Positions 16,306-24,467 of a stretch of 64,000 nucleotides of DNA are shown in pieces. This DNA is from CALXXL01 sp034926605. GTDB lineage: Bacteria > Verrucomicrobiota > Lentisphaeria > Victivallales > Victivallaceae. The DNA lies in assembly GCA_034926605.1 (NCBI GenBank), contig JAYFQV010000011.1:24834-88833 (forward strand), read 5' to 3'. Position numbers and translations under genes: made by a program. The number at the start of each line of letters is the position of its first letter. The first letter of the stretch is position 1. The notes under the pieces were generated by a model. That model ran no database searches, was not told the origin of the DNA, and was given only the letters and a program-made list of their open reading frames with translations.

Positions 16306-16841
16306 CAGAGTTCTGACGCACGGGCCTTGAGCCGGTCGGTCAGGGCCGGGTTATTCGCCACATCGTTTTGGGCGGCGGCGCATATGGATTCATCCAGCAC
16401 CACCTTCCACCCGAGGTAGTCGGCGATGCACTTGAACTGGCCGGAGATGAGATGGTATTCGGGATCGCCGGTGTCGGCGGCGCCGATGGCGATGATGCCG
16501 ATTTTCTTCGGAGTCTGGTGAAATTCCTCGTCTCTTGAGTAGAATTTGTCCAGCGCCATCTTAAGTTGTCCGGAGATGCCCCACCAGTATACCGGCGACC
16601 CGAAAACGATCAGATCGGCGGCCGCCACCTTGCACATGAACCACGCTCCGTCGTCCGGCAGCACGCAGTTGCCGCCGTTGCGCTTGCAGCCGTCGCAGTT
16701 TATGCAGCCTTTGATGTTGAGGTCGATTACGTCGATGACTTCGACCCGGTATTCCGCCGGGAGTCCGGACTTTACTGCGGCGATGGCGGCCGTGGTGTTG
16801 CCTTTTTTGCGGGGGCTGCCGTTGATGAGCAATACGTTCAT
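16305..16841 (-). CDS. Iron-sulfur flavoprotein / NADPH-dependent FMN reductase family (copy 1)
   Basis: A 178-residue flavodoxin-fold protein. The FMN phosphate loop is NGSPRKKGNT (residues 7-16). A compact cysteine motif, C46-x2-C49-x2-C52-x6-C59, fits the 4Fe-4S pattern of archaeal-type iron-sulfur flavoproteins. FGSPVYW is the second FMN-contact loop. Such proteins pass electrons or reduce small electrophiles and oxygen species in anaerobes. It is 168/178 identical to the neighbouring gene at 16962-17498, showing a recent tandem duplication. A substitution cluster in the FMN loop (YWWG here, YWGS in copy 2) could shift substrate. It is coupled to the methyltransferase by a TGATG overlap. 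Confidence 0.8.
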   Translation of the reverse strand: MNVLLINGSPRKKGNTTAAIAAVKSGLPAEYRVEVIDVIDLNIKGCINCDGCKRNGGNCVLPDDGAWFMCKVAAADLIVFGSPVYWWGISGQLKMALDKFYSRDEEFHQTPKKIGIIAIGAADTGDPEYHLISGQFKCIADYLGWKVVLDESICAAAQNDVANNPALTDRLKARASEL

Positions 16842-16866
16842 AAAAACCTCCAGGTTATCACAATCT

Positions 16867-16894
16867 ATTATATCCCGTCATGCCGGGATTGCAA
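16867..16894 (-). promoter_or_regulatory. Promoter of flavoprotein copy 1 with operator in the spacer
   Basis: On the minus strand TTGCAA (16889-16894), a 16-base spacer and TATAAT (16867-16872). The spacer is an inverted repeat, ATCCCG and CGGGAT arms at 16872-16877 and 16884-16889 around six bases. An operator inside the spacer suggests a dedicated regulator. The same element precedes copy 2. Confidence 0.6.
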
Positions 16895-16918
16895 ATCCTG
16901 CCGGAGATTTAAAATAAT

Positions 16919-16957
16919 CTTTGCGTGGGGGACGGGCTGGAATCATCCAGCGCAAAA
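16919..16957 (-). terminator. Degenerate terminator copy between the duplicated flavoproteins
   Basis: TTTGCG pairs with CGCAAA around an internal GCTGG/CCAGC hairpin, downstream of copy 2. By position (offset 657) it is the duplicated, degraded version of the strong terminator at 17576-17612. Confidence 0.4.
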
Positions 16958-16961
16958 ATTG

Positions 16962-17498
16962 TCAGAGTTCGGCGGCACGGGCTTTAAGCCGGTCGATCAG
17001 AACCGGGTTGTTAGCCATATCGTTTTGGGCGGCGGCGCATATTGACTCGTCCAGCACCAGCTTCCACCCGAGGTAGTCGGCGATGCACTTGAACTGGCAG
17101 GAGATGAGATGGTATTCAGGATAATCGGTGTCGGCGGCGCCGATGGCGATGATGCCGATCTTCTTCGGAGTCTGGTGAAATTCCTCGTCTCTTGAGTAGA
17201 ATTTGTCCAGCGCCATCTTCAATTGTCCGGAGATGCTTCCCCAATATACCGGCGACCCGAACACGATCAGATCGGCGGCCGCCACCTTGCACATGAACCA
17301 CGCTCCGTCGTCCGGCAGCACGCAGTTGCCGCCGTTGCGCTTGCAGCCGTCGCAGTTTATGCAGCCTTTGATGTTGAGGTCGATTACGTCAATGACTTCA
17401 ACCCGGTATTCCGCCGGGAGTCCGGACTTTACCGCGGCGATGGCGGCCGTGGTGTTGCCTTTTTTGCGGGGACTGCCGTTGATGAGCAATACGTTCAT
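16962..17498 (-). CDS. Iron-sulfur flavoprotein / NADPH-dependent FMN reductase family (copy 2)
   Basis: A 178-residue near-identical paralogue of copy 1, with the same FMN loop and the same four-cysteine motif (C46, C49, C52, C59). Ten residues differ, concentrated in the second FMN loop, in the segment ADTDYPEYHLISCQFK (which gains a cysteine) and in the last 20 residues. It is transcribed from its own promoter with the same spacer operator, so both copies are probably expressed under one control. Function is known only at family level: electron transfer through FMN and a likely 4Fe-4S cluster. Confidence 0.8.
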   Translation of the reverse strand: MNVLLINGSPRKKGNTTAAIAAVKSGLPAEYRVEVIDVIDLNIKGCINCDGCKRNGGNCVLPDDGAWFMCKVAAADLIVFGSPVYWGSISGQLKMALDKFYSRDEEFHQTPKKIGIIAIGAADTDYPEYHLISCQFKCIADYLGWKLVLDESICAAAQNDMANNPVLIDRLKARAAEL

Positions 17499-17523
17499 AA
17501 AAATCTCCAGTTTATCACAAATT

Positions 17524-17551
17524 ATTATATCCCGTCATGCCGGGATTGCAA
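17524..17551 (-). promoter_or_regulatory. Promoter of flavoprotein copy 2 with operator in the spacer
   Basis: On the minus strand TTGCAA (17546-17551), 16 bases, TATAAT (17524-17529), with ATCCCG/CGGGAT arms at 17529-17534 and 17541-17546. Both boxes and both operator arms are kept in the two copies while nearby bases differ. Confidence 0.6.
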
Positions 17552-17575
17552 ATTATTCCGGAGATTTAAAATAAT

Positions 17576-17612
17576 TTTTGCGCGGGGACGGTTTGAACAT
17601 CCCCGCGCAAAA
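17576..17612 (-). terminator. greA: Terminator downstream of the greA-like gene
   Basis: A perfect 13-base inverted repeat (17576-17588 with 17600-17612) and an 11-base loop start ten bases past the stop at 17623. The stem ends in A/T pairs, and a T-rich but interrupted tract follows on the minus strand. Confidence 0.65.
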
Positions 17613-17622
17613 TTCGGTCAGG

Positions 17623-19767
17623 CTACTGGTTGAGCTCGGCGATGATTTCGGCGCTCAGAGGTTCTATTCTGGCCAGCACGGCGCGCTTGCCGCCGGGAAG
17701 GTCGAGGGTGGTACCGGTCTGGTGGTGATAGATTGCTTCGCCCAGACGGGTTTTGTAGGACAGATAATGTTTGTCCGGATTGCCGTCCCAGGCGCCCAGC
17801 AGATGATAGGTTTCGGCGTTGCCGTTCGGGTATTCGAGGACGATGGTGCTGCCGAGCACCGCGTGGTCTTCGATCTTCACCGAGGTCAGATCCACCGCCT
17901 GCACCTGATTCATGATGCGTTCGAGTTCGTTGCGGCGGCGAGTCAGGAAGTTACGACGTTCCTTGGCGGCATCGAACTCGGAGTTTTCGCGGAAGTCGCC
18001 GTGGGCGCGCGCGGTCTTCAATGCCTCGCGGTTTTTGGGTTGTTCCACGTTCACGATGTTGTCGTATTCATCCTTCAGTCTGCGAATGGAGGCGACCGAG
18101 GAGTAAAGCGGTTCGCTCGGCTTGGCGGCCGGGGCTCCGCCGGAGGTGGCTTCCTTCATGAGCTTCTGGCCGGCGCCGGCTTCCAGGTGCTGCTGGAGTT
18201 CGCGCGAATGGCGTGAGAACTTTACCAGCAGGCTCTGGCGTTCGCCGGAGGTGAGCGAAAGCGCACCCTGCAACGCGCCGGTGATGCGCTTGACGTCGTG
18301 TTCGGCGGAATCCAGCAGGAACTCCTGGAAATCGGCCTTGTCCATCAGGGTGTTCTTGAGTTCGCGCACCGAAACCATCCACTCCTTGGGGAGACGCGAC
18401 AGATTCAGCACCTTGACCACACTGGCGATATTGACCATATCGGCCAGCTTGGCGGTGCGTTTGGCGCGGTTGCGCCAGATGTACATGAAAATATCGGCAT
18501 TGACGGGGGTGTTGCGGATGGTTTCAAACAGAATGCCGTCGTCGAGCTGGTCGGCAAGCACGCTGAGCGCCTTGAGCGGCAGCCGCATTGCCAGTTTGGC
18601 CAGATATTCCTGAGAGAGGAACGTCTTGAACGCCTTGAACATACGTTCGAGTATCTTGACATTGAGCGTGCCGTAGACGGCCAGCGGTTCTAGCTGGGTA
18701 TCGTTAGGTTCCTTGGGCAGGAATGGACATTTCTCGGCCAGCGGAGCGAGCACCTGACCCAACTCTTCGGTATCGAGCTTCTCGCTAAGGAGTCCGACCA
18801 CGGCGGCCAGCTCCTTGGCTTCCTGTGCGATTGCTGCTCCGCGCAACTTCGCGAAGAACTGCCGGTAGCCCTCGATCTGCCCGGCCGGGCAGGCGGATTT
18901 TCCGTCTTTTTCTTCCTTCAGCTCCGCTTCGAGCAGCAGCGCCATTTCCTTGAGGCTGCGGGCATGGGCGGAGTCGCGCTTGCCGGATTCGGCGCAGAAG
19001 GCGTCGCCCCCGTTCTGGCTCCACCAGGCTTCGAAGTCGTCGTCGTTCATCAGCGACGGGACCAGCGTGGCATAGGCTATTGCGCGGATGTCGTCCTCGG
19101 TGATTTGGGACAGGGCGCGGGCCTTGGCGATGTTCCGGTATTCGGCGCCCGCGGTGGACACACGCCTGGAGGCGGCGGCCAAACGCTGGGAGTCGGGAGC
19201 CATGGCGAACATCACGCCGTCGCCGAGCAGGGTCGCCACCGGCAGACTGCCGGCGCTGCCCAGCCCGACCGGAACGAACGCCACGGTGCCGGCCAGCGCG
19301 TCGATATTGCGGATGATGCCCCAGCGCTTCGAAGTGCGCAGGAACACCAGCATGTTTGCGTTGATGCCGGAGAGGTTGCGGAACCGGCGGACCGCCTCGT
19401 GAATCGACACGTTGTGGTCGTTGATGCCGATGGTACGCAGCAGACCCGGCTTGTTCAGGTAGGGCGGCAACAGCTTCCGGACCGCCCGGCTGAGCGCTTT
19501 GCGGAACAGCGCGTTGTCACCACACTTGAGTTCCAGGGTGCAGATGGTGAATTCGGCCTGATGGCGGGAGAAACCGGAACCGGCGTCCTCACCGTCATCC
19601 TCGGCTTCGGCCGCCTGTTCGGACCATGATTCGAACAGCATTCCGAGCAGCTCGCTGTGCTCGGCGGGGGTTTCCAGTTCGGCAAGCGCCTTGTGGAGCT
19701 TGTGCAGGTCTTCTTCGCCGGCGCGGTTCAGCGCGGCGTCGAACAACGCATCGTAGTTTTTGCTCAT
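17623..19767 (-). CDS. greA: Transcript cleavage factor GreA with long PVC-type N-terminal extension
   Basis: A 714-residue protein whose last 165 residues are GreA. The coiled-coil finger carries ARAHGDFRENSEFDAAKE, the equivalent of the catalytic tip that reaches the RNA polymerase active site, followed by the FKBP-like domain. GreA rescues backtracked polymerase by stimulating RNA cleavage. The preceding 540 residues are helical and lack an obvious enzyme motif. Chlamydial GreA is also about 715 residues with such an extension, so this looks like a PVC trait rather than a new fusion. The ATG at 19767 is chosen over the longer frame because AGGA precedes it. It follows aspartate kinase by 22 bases on the same strand. 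Confidence 0.85.
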   Translation of the reverse strand: MSKNYDALFDAALNRAGEEDLHKLHKALAELETPAEHSELLGMLFESWSEQAAEAEDDGEDAGSGFSRHQAEFTICTLELKCGDNALFRKALSRAVRKLLPPYLNKPGLLRTIGINDHNVSIHEAVRRFRNLSGINANMLVFLRTSKRWGIIRNIDALAGTVAFVPVGLGSAGSLPVATLLGDGVMFAMAPDSQRLAAASRRVSTAGAEYRNIAKARALSQITEDDIRAIAYATLVPSLMNDDDFEAWWSQNGGDAFCAESGKRDSAHARSLKEMALLLEAELKEEKDGKSACPAGQIEGYRQFFAKLRGAAIAQEAKELAAVVGLLSEKLDTEELGQVLAPLAEKCPFLPKEPNDTQLEPLAVYGTLNVKILERMFKAFKTFLSQEYLAKLAMRLPLKALSVLADQLDDGILFETIRNTPVNADIFMYIWRNRAKRTAKLADMVNIASVVKVLNLSRLPKEWMVSVRELKNTLMDKADFQEFLLDSAEHDVKRITGALQGALSLTSGERQSLLVKFSRHSRELQQHLEAGAGQKLMKEATSGGAPAAKPSEPLYSSVASIRRLKDEYDNIVNVEQPKNREALKTARAHGDFRENSEFDAAKERRNFLTRRRNELERIMNQVQAVDLTSVKIEDHAVLGSTIVLEYPNGNAETYHLLGAWDGNPDKHYLSYKTRLGEAIYHHQTGTTLDLPGGKRAVLARIEPLSAEIIAELNQ

Positions 19768-19789
19768 AAATCTATCCTGTAAGTTTGGT

Positions 19790-21196
19790 CTATTCCTTTT
19801 CGACCAGTTCACGGTGCAGCGCGATCTGGGCCTTCGCAAAGTCGGCGCGTTCCACCACGAATTGCATATTGACCTGCCTGGTGCACTGGTCGAGCGCCAG
19901 GATATTGATGCCGTCCGCCGCCAGCGCGCTTGCGGCGCGGGAGAGGAAGCCGGGGATCTTCATATTGGTGCCGAGCACCGCGATTATCGCCACCTCGTTC
20001 AACGAAATGTTGGCTTCCGGGAAATTGTGCTTGATTTCCTCCACGCAGTCGTCGAGCGCCTTGCTGCGCTCGGAAACGTAATGGGTGATGGTGTTGGCGT
20101 TGGTGTTCTTGGCGATGTAGCTGATGCGGTTTTTGCTGAAGCTGGCCATGACCCGGTAGTCGTAGCCGGGTTCTCCGACCATGTTCGGGTCGTGCAGTTC
20201 CACCGCCAATATGTCGTTGCGTCCGCAGATCATGTCCACCCGCGGAGTGGGGGAGACGTAGTTGTTGCTGATCAGGGTTCCGGGACTGTCGGGATCGAAC
20301 GCGTTGGTGACCCGGATCGGGATGTTGCGCTGCTCCATCTCCTTGGAAGCCTTGGAATGTATCGCCTCCATAGCCATGTCGGAAAGCTGGTCAGCGATGT
20401 CGAAATTGGTGTGCCCTATGGTACGGACATGGTCCACCCCGATCAGTTTGGGGTCACCGGTGGAAAGGTGGAACTCTTTGTGGATGATGCCCTCGCGTGC
20501 TCCGGTCACCACCGCTATCTTGCTGAAGGTGATTTCGCTGTAGCCGCGATCGAAGTTCTTCATGATGCCGCCGGCGCATTTGACGTAACCGGTTACGATC
20601 GGCATGGTGGTGGCAAAATCGATGCCGCCCATGTGCTCGGCGACCATCGCTTCAAGCGAGAGGGAGGTGGTGTCCATCCAGCCGGAGAGATCTACCAGTT
20701 GGGCGTTGACGCCGTTTTTCCGAAGGATGTTCACCGAATTGAACGCGCTGTGCGCCTCTCCCACCGCGCTGAGGAACTCGCGCATTGCCGGCAGGTAATT
20801 GTTGGGGCCGAAGTGGCCGAAGCTGCGCACCCGCTTCATATCCCGCAGACAGAGTCTGATGCCTTCCATGCGTTCGTTGACGAAATCGTCGGCCGCCTTC
20901 AGGTCGAGCCCGATGGACTCGAACGAGTGGTTGAGCTCCAGCATGAAACGCTTGGTCTCGTCGAGCTTGCTTTCCCACTTTGCGTCGTCGGCGGCGAAGA
21001 AACCGTAGATGCCGGGTTCGCCGGTCTTTTTGTTTTCAAGCAGCATGTTGGTAACCCCGCCGTAGGCGGAGACCACGAATATGCGGTTGTAGAGTGCCGG
21101 ACCCTTGCGGTTGCCGATGATCACGTTGTTCATCACCTCGCCGAACCGGGTCATGGAGGTTCCGCCGATTTTTTCAACGGTGTGCTGGCCGCTCAT
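19790..21196 (-). CDS. Aspartate kinase, Ask_Ect-like type
   Basis: A 468-residue aspartokinase that makes aspartyl phosphate for threonine, methionine and lysine or diaminopimelate synthesis. The kinase motif reads VEKIGGTSM rather than the usual KFGGTSV, and SAYGGVTNMLL follows; these resemble aspartokinases of the ectoine-linked group (Ask_Ect). ACT regulatory domains occupy the C-terminal 130 residues (for example EVAIIAVLGTNMKIPGFLSRAA). No ectABC genes are nearby; the upstream neighbour is homoserine dehydrogenase, so it probably serves general amino acid synthesis. AAGGAG precedes the ATG. Enzyme assignment is strong; the subgroup is a visual judgement. Confidence 0.88.
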   Translation of the reverse strand: MSGQHTVEKIGGTSMTRFGEVMNNVIIGNRKGPALYNRIFVVSAYGGVTNMLLENKKTGEPGIYGFFAADDAKWESKLDETKRFMLELNHSFESIGLDLKAADDFVNERMEGIRLCLRDMKRVRSFGHFGPNNYLPAMREFLSAVGEAHSAFNSVNILRKNGVNAQLVDLSGWMDTTSLSLEAMVAEHMGGIDFATTMPIVTGYVKCAGGIMKNFDRGYSEITFSKIAVVTGAREGIIHKEFHLSTGDPKLIGVDHVRTIGHTNFDIADQLSDMAMEAIHSKASKEMEQRNIPIRVTNAFDPDSPGTLISNNYVSPTPRVDMICGRNDILAVELHDPNMVGEPGYDYRVMASFSKNRISYIAKNTNANTITHYVSERSKALDDCVEEIKHNFPEANISLNEVAIIAVLGTNMKIPGFLSRAASALAADGINILALDQCTRQVNMQFVVERADFAKAQIALHRELVEKE

Positions 21197-21215
21197 GATT
21201 TTATCTCCTTGTCAC

Positions 21216-21242
21216 AAAAAAAGCCGCAATTTCTGCGGCTTT
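21216..21242 (-). terminator. Intrinsic terminator between hom and aspartate kinase
   Basis: AAAGCCGCA (21220-21228) pairs with TGCGGCTTT (21234-21242) around a five-base loop; on the minus strand a seven-T tract follows. It sits between the stop of hom and the ATG of the kinase gene, so transcription can end after hom. Confidence 0.8.
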
Positions 21243-21248
21243 GGAATA

Positions 21249-22541
21249 TTAAATGTCCTCGATACGGAAGCGCTTGGCGCTGCCGATTACACCTGGCAAT
21301 TTCTCAATGTCGGCGATGGCCTGCTCCAGCAGGTTTTCACGCGCGGCGTGGGTAAGGATCAGCAGTGGAACCGCACCGTCGGAATTGGCGGTTTCACGCT
21401 GGACCACACTGGAAATGCTGATTTTGCGGCGCCCAAGCGCCTCGGTGATCCCGGCTAGCATGCCGGGTTCGTCCCTTACCGCCAGGCGCAGGTAGTAACG
21501 CGACACGATGTTCTCCATCGGGCAGAGCTTTTCATACTGTTTGCCGGTGCGGAAAGCGGGAACGCGGTGATGCGAACCGAACTGAAGGTTCAGCGCCACG
21601 TCGGCAAGGTCGGCCACCACCGCGCTGGCGGTGGCGTTGCGGCCGGCTCCGCGGCCGTAGAACAGGGTCGGGCCGACATAATCGCCTTCGATCATCACGC
21701 CGTTGAACACGCCGTCGATATTGCCCAGCAGGGCGGTTTTGGGGATCAGAGTCGGCCCGACGCGCATTTGCAGTTCGCCGTGCTCCTCCTTGATCACCGC
21801 CAGAAGTTTTATCTTGTAGCCGAGCTCGGCGGCGTAGGCGAGGTCGAGCTGGCTGACGTCGCGGATGCCCTCCACATGGACGGGCCCCATGCCGAACCAT
21901 TCACCGAACGCTAGGCTGGCCAGAATGGCGGTCTTGTGGGCGGTGTCGAAGCCGTCAACGTCCAGCGACGGGTTCTGCTCGGCGTACCCGAGTTTCTGCG
22001 CGTCGGTCAGGATCGGTTCGAAATCGGCGCCTTCGGCCTCCATGCGGGTCAATATATAATTGCAGGTACCGTTGAGAATGCCGTATATGCGCCTGATCCG
22101 GTTGGCGACCAGTCCTTCGCGCAGGGCTTTTATGACCGGAATGCCGCCGGCAACGCTGGCCTCGTAATAGAGGTCGGCGCCGTTCTTCTCGGCGGCGGCA
22201 AAGAGCTCCGCGCCGTATTCGGCCAGCAGCGCCTTATTGGCTGTGACCACGGTCTTGCCCTTGCCTAGCGCTTCGAGGATGAGATTTTTGGCAACGGTCT
22301 TGCCGCCGATGAGTTCAACCACCACGTCCACTTCGTCGATCAGTTCATGGGCGTCGGTAGTGAGGATGCCTTCGGGAACCGCGACGCCGCGGTCTGTTGT
22401 GATGTCGAGGTCGGCTATGCGTGCAAGTTTGAGCTCAACCCCGGTTCGGGTGCTCAGGACTTTGCCGTTTTTCAACAAAATGTCCGCCACTCCGGCCCCC
22501 ACGGTGCCGAAACCGATAATGCCGACTTTTACCTGCTTCAC
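21249..22541 (-). CDS. hom: Homoserine dehydrogenase
   Basis: A 430-residue NAD(P)-dependent enzyme that reduces aspartate semialdehyde to homoserine for threonine and methionine. The Rossmann motif is VGIIGFGTVGAGV (residues 6-18). The signature ANKALLAEYG, the catalytic-domain segment EASVAGGIPVIKALREGL, and NGTCNYILTRM are all present. The C-terminal 80 residues form an ACT domain for feedback control (RLAVRDEPGMLAGITEALG). Translation starts at GTG (22541); no in-frame ATG lies close, and GGAG is about 11 bases upstream. A strong terminator follows, before the aspartate kinase gene. Confidence 0.93.
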   Translation of the reverse strand: MKQVKVGIIGFGTVGAGVADILLKNGKVLSTRTGVELKLARIADLDITTDRGVAVPEGILTTDAHELIDEVDVVVELIGGKTVAKNLILEALGKGKTVVTANKALLAEYGAELFAAAEKNGADLYYEASVAGGIPVIKALREGLVANRIRRIYGILNGTCNYILTRMEAEGADFEPILTDAQKLGYAEQNPSLDVDGFDTAHKTAILASLAFGEWFGMGPVHVEGIRDVSQLDLAYAAELGYKIKLLAVIKEEHGELQMRVGPTLIPKTALLGNIDGVFNGVMIEGDYVGPTLFYGRGAGRNATASAVVADLADVALNLQFGSHHRVPAFRTGKQYEKLCPMENIVSRYYLRLAVRDEPGMLAGITEALGRRKISISSVVQRETANSDGAVPLLILTHAARENLLEQAIADIEKLPGVIGSAKRFRIEDI

Positions 22542-22625
22542 CTTAATTCACACTCCGCAACGTATATTGGTTTTCAATGAATTGAATAATATATCCCCTA
22601 AATATGTTTTTTTAAAGCCCGGCGT

Positions 22626-22654
22626 TTGAATTTTCAAGCTTTTTGCGCTATTTT
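22626..22654 (+). promoter_or_regulatory. Promoter of the repeat-rich surface-type protein
   Basis: TTGAAT (22626-22631), 17-base spacer, TATTTT (22649-22654), then a strong AAGGAGGG ribosome site at 22667-22674 before ATG 22682. Confidence 0.45.
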
Positions 22655-22681
22655 TCTAGCAACCACAAGGAGGGTTCGATC

Positions 22682-24448
22682 ATGAAGGGGACATTGCTGC
22701 TTAATGCCATGCAGAGCTTTGATTTTGATAACGAGACCGCCAAACAGTCTGCGGCCACCACGGCGGATAACTATACATTGCTTGAGCTTTCAGACGGACA
22801 GACCGTTGGCAGCCAGGGATTTCGGCTTACATTCGGCGATTACGGCACGCTGGCCGCCACCGAGCTTATAGGTTCCGGCACCGCCATCGTCAACGGCAAT
22901 CTGGAGCTTACCCTGTCCGATGTTTCAGCGGACAGTCTGTATTTGACCAATACCAACACGATTTCAACCGTCAAAATCGTCGGAATCGTCACCCTGACCG
23001 TAACGAACGGCACTTTCCGCGCCATGTTCGTTGGCGGTGTCAACAGTGCGGAGGCCGAGGTGTCCGCCGTGGCGGTCACATTGAACGGCACCACCATAAG
23101 CACCGCTTTCTACGGCAACGGCATGAGCACCAACCTCGGCAACACCAACATCAGCCTGACCGGAGTCAATCTCGCCGGCTATTTTTATGGCGGCACCGGC
23201 AGTTACAATGCCGATTATTCAACCGGCGTGATCGTGGTAAACTTCAATTCCGGTACCTATTCGGCCCAGATATACGGCGGCAGCCGCGTGGGAGGAGACG
23301 GGGGAGAAGCACTTGATTCCGTCAATGAGATCGTCACCCTCAATCTGACCGGCGGCCTGTTTTCCAATTATATCTTTGCCGGAGGCTGCGGAGTCGGCGG
23401 CAATTCCGCCGGAACCAAGACCATTACCAGCACCGTGTCAAACGGCACCTACGTAAATCTGATCGGCGCCGTCGTCAATCACGAGATATATGCCGGCGGC
23501 TTCGGCGCGGCCGGACAGTCCGGAACCGCGATCAACGGGGCGGCCGAGGTCAATGGCGGCACAACCGTGGTGGCAAAGGCGGGCTCGGTGGTGAATCTCT
23601 ACGGCGGCGGCTATTGTTCGGGCGAATCCAGCGTGGTGAACGGCGGATCCAGTTTGAATATCCGCGGCTTCGGATTCCGCGAGGGCACGGCGTCGCTTTC
23701 CGTGGGTACCGTTTTCGGCGGCGGCAACGGTTCCAGCCCCGCGGCCGCCGGTTCCAGCGTGGTGAACGGCGGCAGTTCGATTTTGATCGGAGGCAACACG
23801 CTTACTGTCAACACCATCTCCGTCACCAACGTCTATGGCGGCGGCAACGGCGCCGCCAGCGTGGTGAACGACGGCAGTACGATCACGTTTTCCGGGAACT
23901 TTTCCGGCACCAGCGCCGGAAGGCTGTCGGTAACCGGCGTGGTCTCCGGCTCCGGGCGCAACGGCGGCGTGGTAAACGGCACCCGGCTGCTGCAGTTCGA
24001 CGACTTCCAGGGGACGCTCGACGCGAGGCTGTCGAATTTCGACAAGGTCGTCACCGACGGTTATACCCAGGCGGTGTTCACCCGGGCCGCCGATTTCAGC
24101 GGCGTGGCCGACATGCACTTTGACTTCTCCCAGAGCGAACCGCTTTCAAGCGACGATACCGTTATGGCGTACGCCGACGGTGTGACATTCGGCGAGGATA
24201 TGATATTCTCCCTGGAATTTCAGGCGCGCGCCGCCATGGAAACCTCCTACACGCTCATATGGTCCTACGAGGACATGAATATCGAAGGTAAAACTTATAA
24301 ACTTACCGATTCGCTCTATGGCGACACCTTTACCGCCAAACTCGGTGACGGCGCCACCTGGAACTACTACGGCTACGAGATGTCGATGACGTTCGAACCT
24401 CTTTCCGGCAACAACACGCTGGTGTTCAACTGCTACAAGACCGCCTGA
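22682..24448 (+). CDS. Gly/Asn/Ser-rich beta-helix repeat protein of autotransporter-passenger type
   Basis: A 588-residue protein of low-complexity beta-strand repeats. Residues about 50-420 alternate short hydrophobic strands with Gly/Asn turns, and recurring words include SSVVNGGSS, VYGGGNG and AEVNGGTTVV. This is the look of a parallel beta-helix passenger. It lacks an obvious signal peptide and a C-terminal barrel, so how it would be exported is unclear. The C-terminal 150 residues form a different, Tyr/Phe-rich domain ending in NNTLVFNCYKTA. The start at 22682 has a near-perfect AAGGAGGG site. The gene is followed by an MFS permease after 19 bases. Adhesin or surface-layer roles are possible but unproven. 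Confidence 0.6.
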   Translation: MKGTLLLNAMQSFDFDNETAKQSAATTADNYTLLELSDGQTVGSQGFRLTFGDYGTLAATELIGSGTAIVNGNLELTLSDVSADSLYLTNTNTISTVKIVGIVTLTVTNGTFRAMFVGGVNSAEAEVSAVAVTLNGTTISTAFYGNGMSTNLGNTNISLTGVNLAGYFYGGTGSYNADYSTGVIVVNFNSGTYSAQIYGGSRVGGDGGEALDSVNEIVTLNLTGGLFSNYIFAGGCGVGGNSAGTKTITSTVSNGTYVNLIGAVVNHEIYAGGFGAAGQSGTAINGAAEVNGGTTVVAKAGSVVNLYGGGYCSGESSVVNGGSSLNIRGFGFREGTASLSVGTVFGGGNGSSPAAAGSSVVNGGSSILIGGNTLTVNTISVTNVYGGGNGAASVVNDGSTITFSGNFSGTSAGRLSVTGVVSGSGRNGGVVNGTRLLQFDDFQGTLDARLSNFDKVVTDGYTQAVFTRAADFSGVADMHFDFSQSEPLSSDDTVMAYADGVTFGEDMIFSLEFQARAAMETSYTLIWSYEDMNIEGKTYKLTDSLYGDTFTAKLGDGATWNYYGYEMSMTFEPLSGNNTLVFNCYKTA

Positions 24449-24467
24449 ACGATAAAATGACGGAAAA

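Larger units (their letters stand above)
16305..17618. repeat. Tandem duplication of a 657-bp unit
   Basis: Units 16305-16961 and 16962-17618 each contain a flavoprotein gene, its ribosome site, its promoter with palindromic operator and a terminator-like hairpin. Equivalent positions are offset by 657 bases. The right junctions carry short GTCAG words, which may have served as recombination points. Confidence 0.8.

Noticed and set aside
14629..17498. Complete restriction-modification or phage-defence island
   Set aside because: No nuclease, specificity subunit or defence effector is next to the methyltransferase; the neighbours are flavoproteins.
21216..21242. Attenuator controlling aspartate kinase
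   Set aside because: Only a simple terminator is visible; there is no leader peptide or alternative antiterminator pairing.
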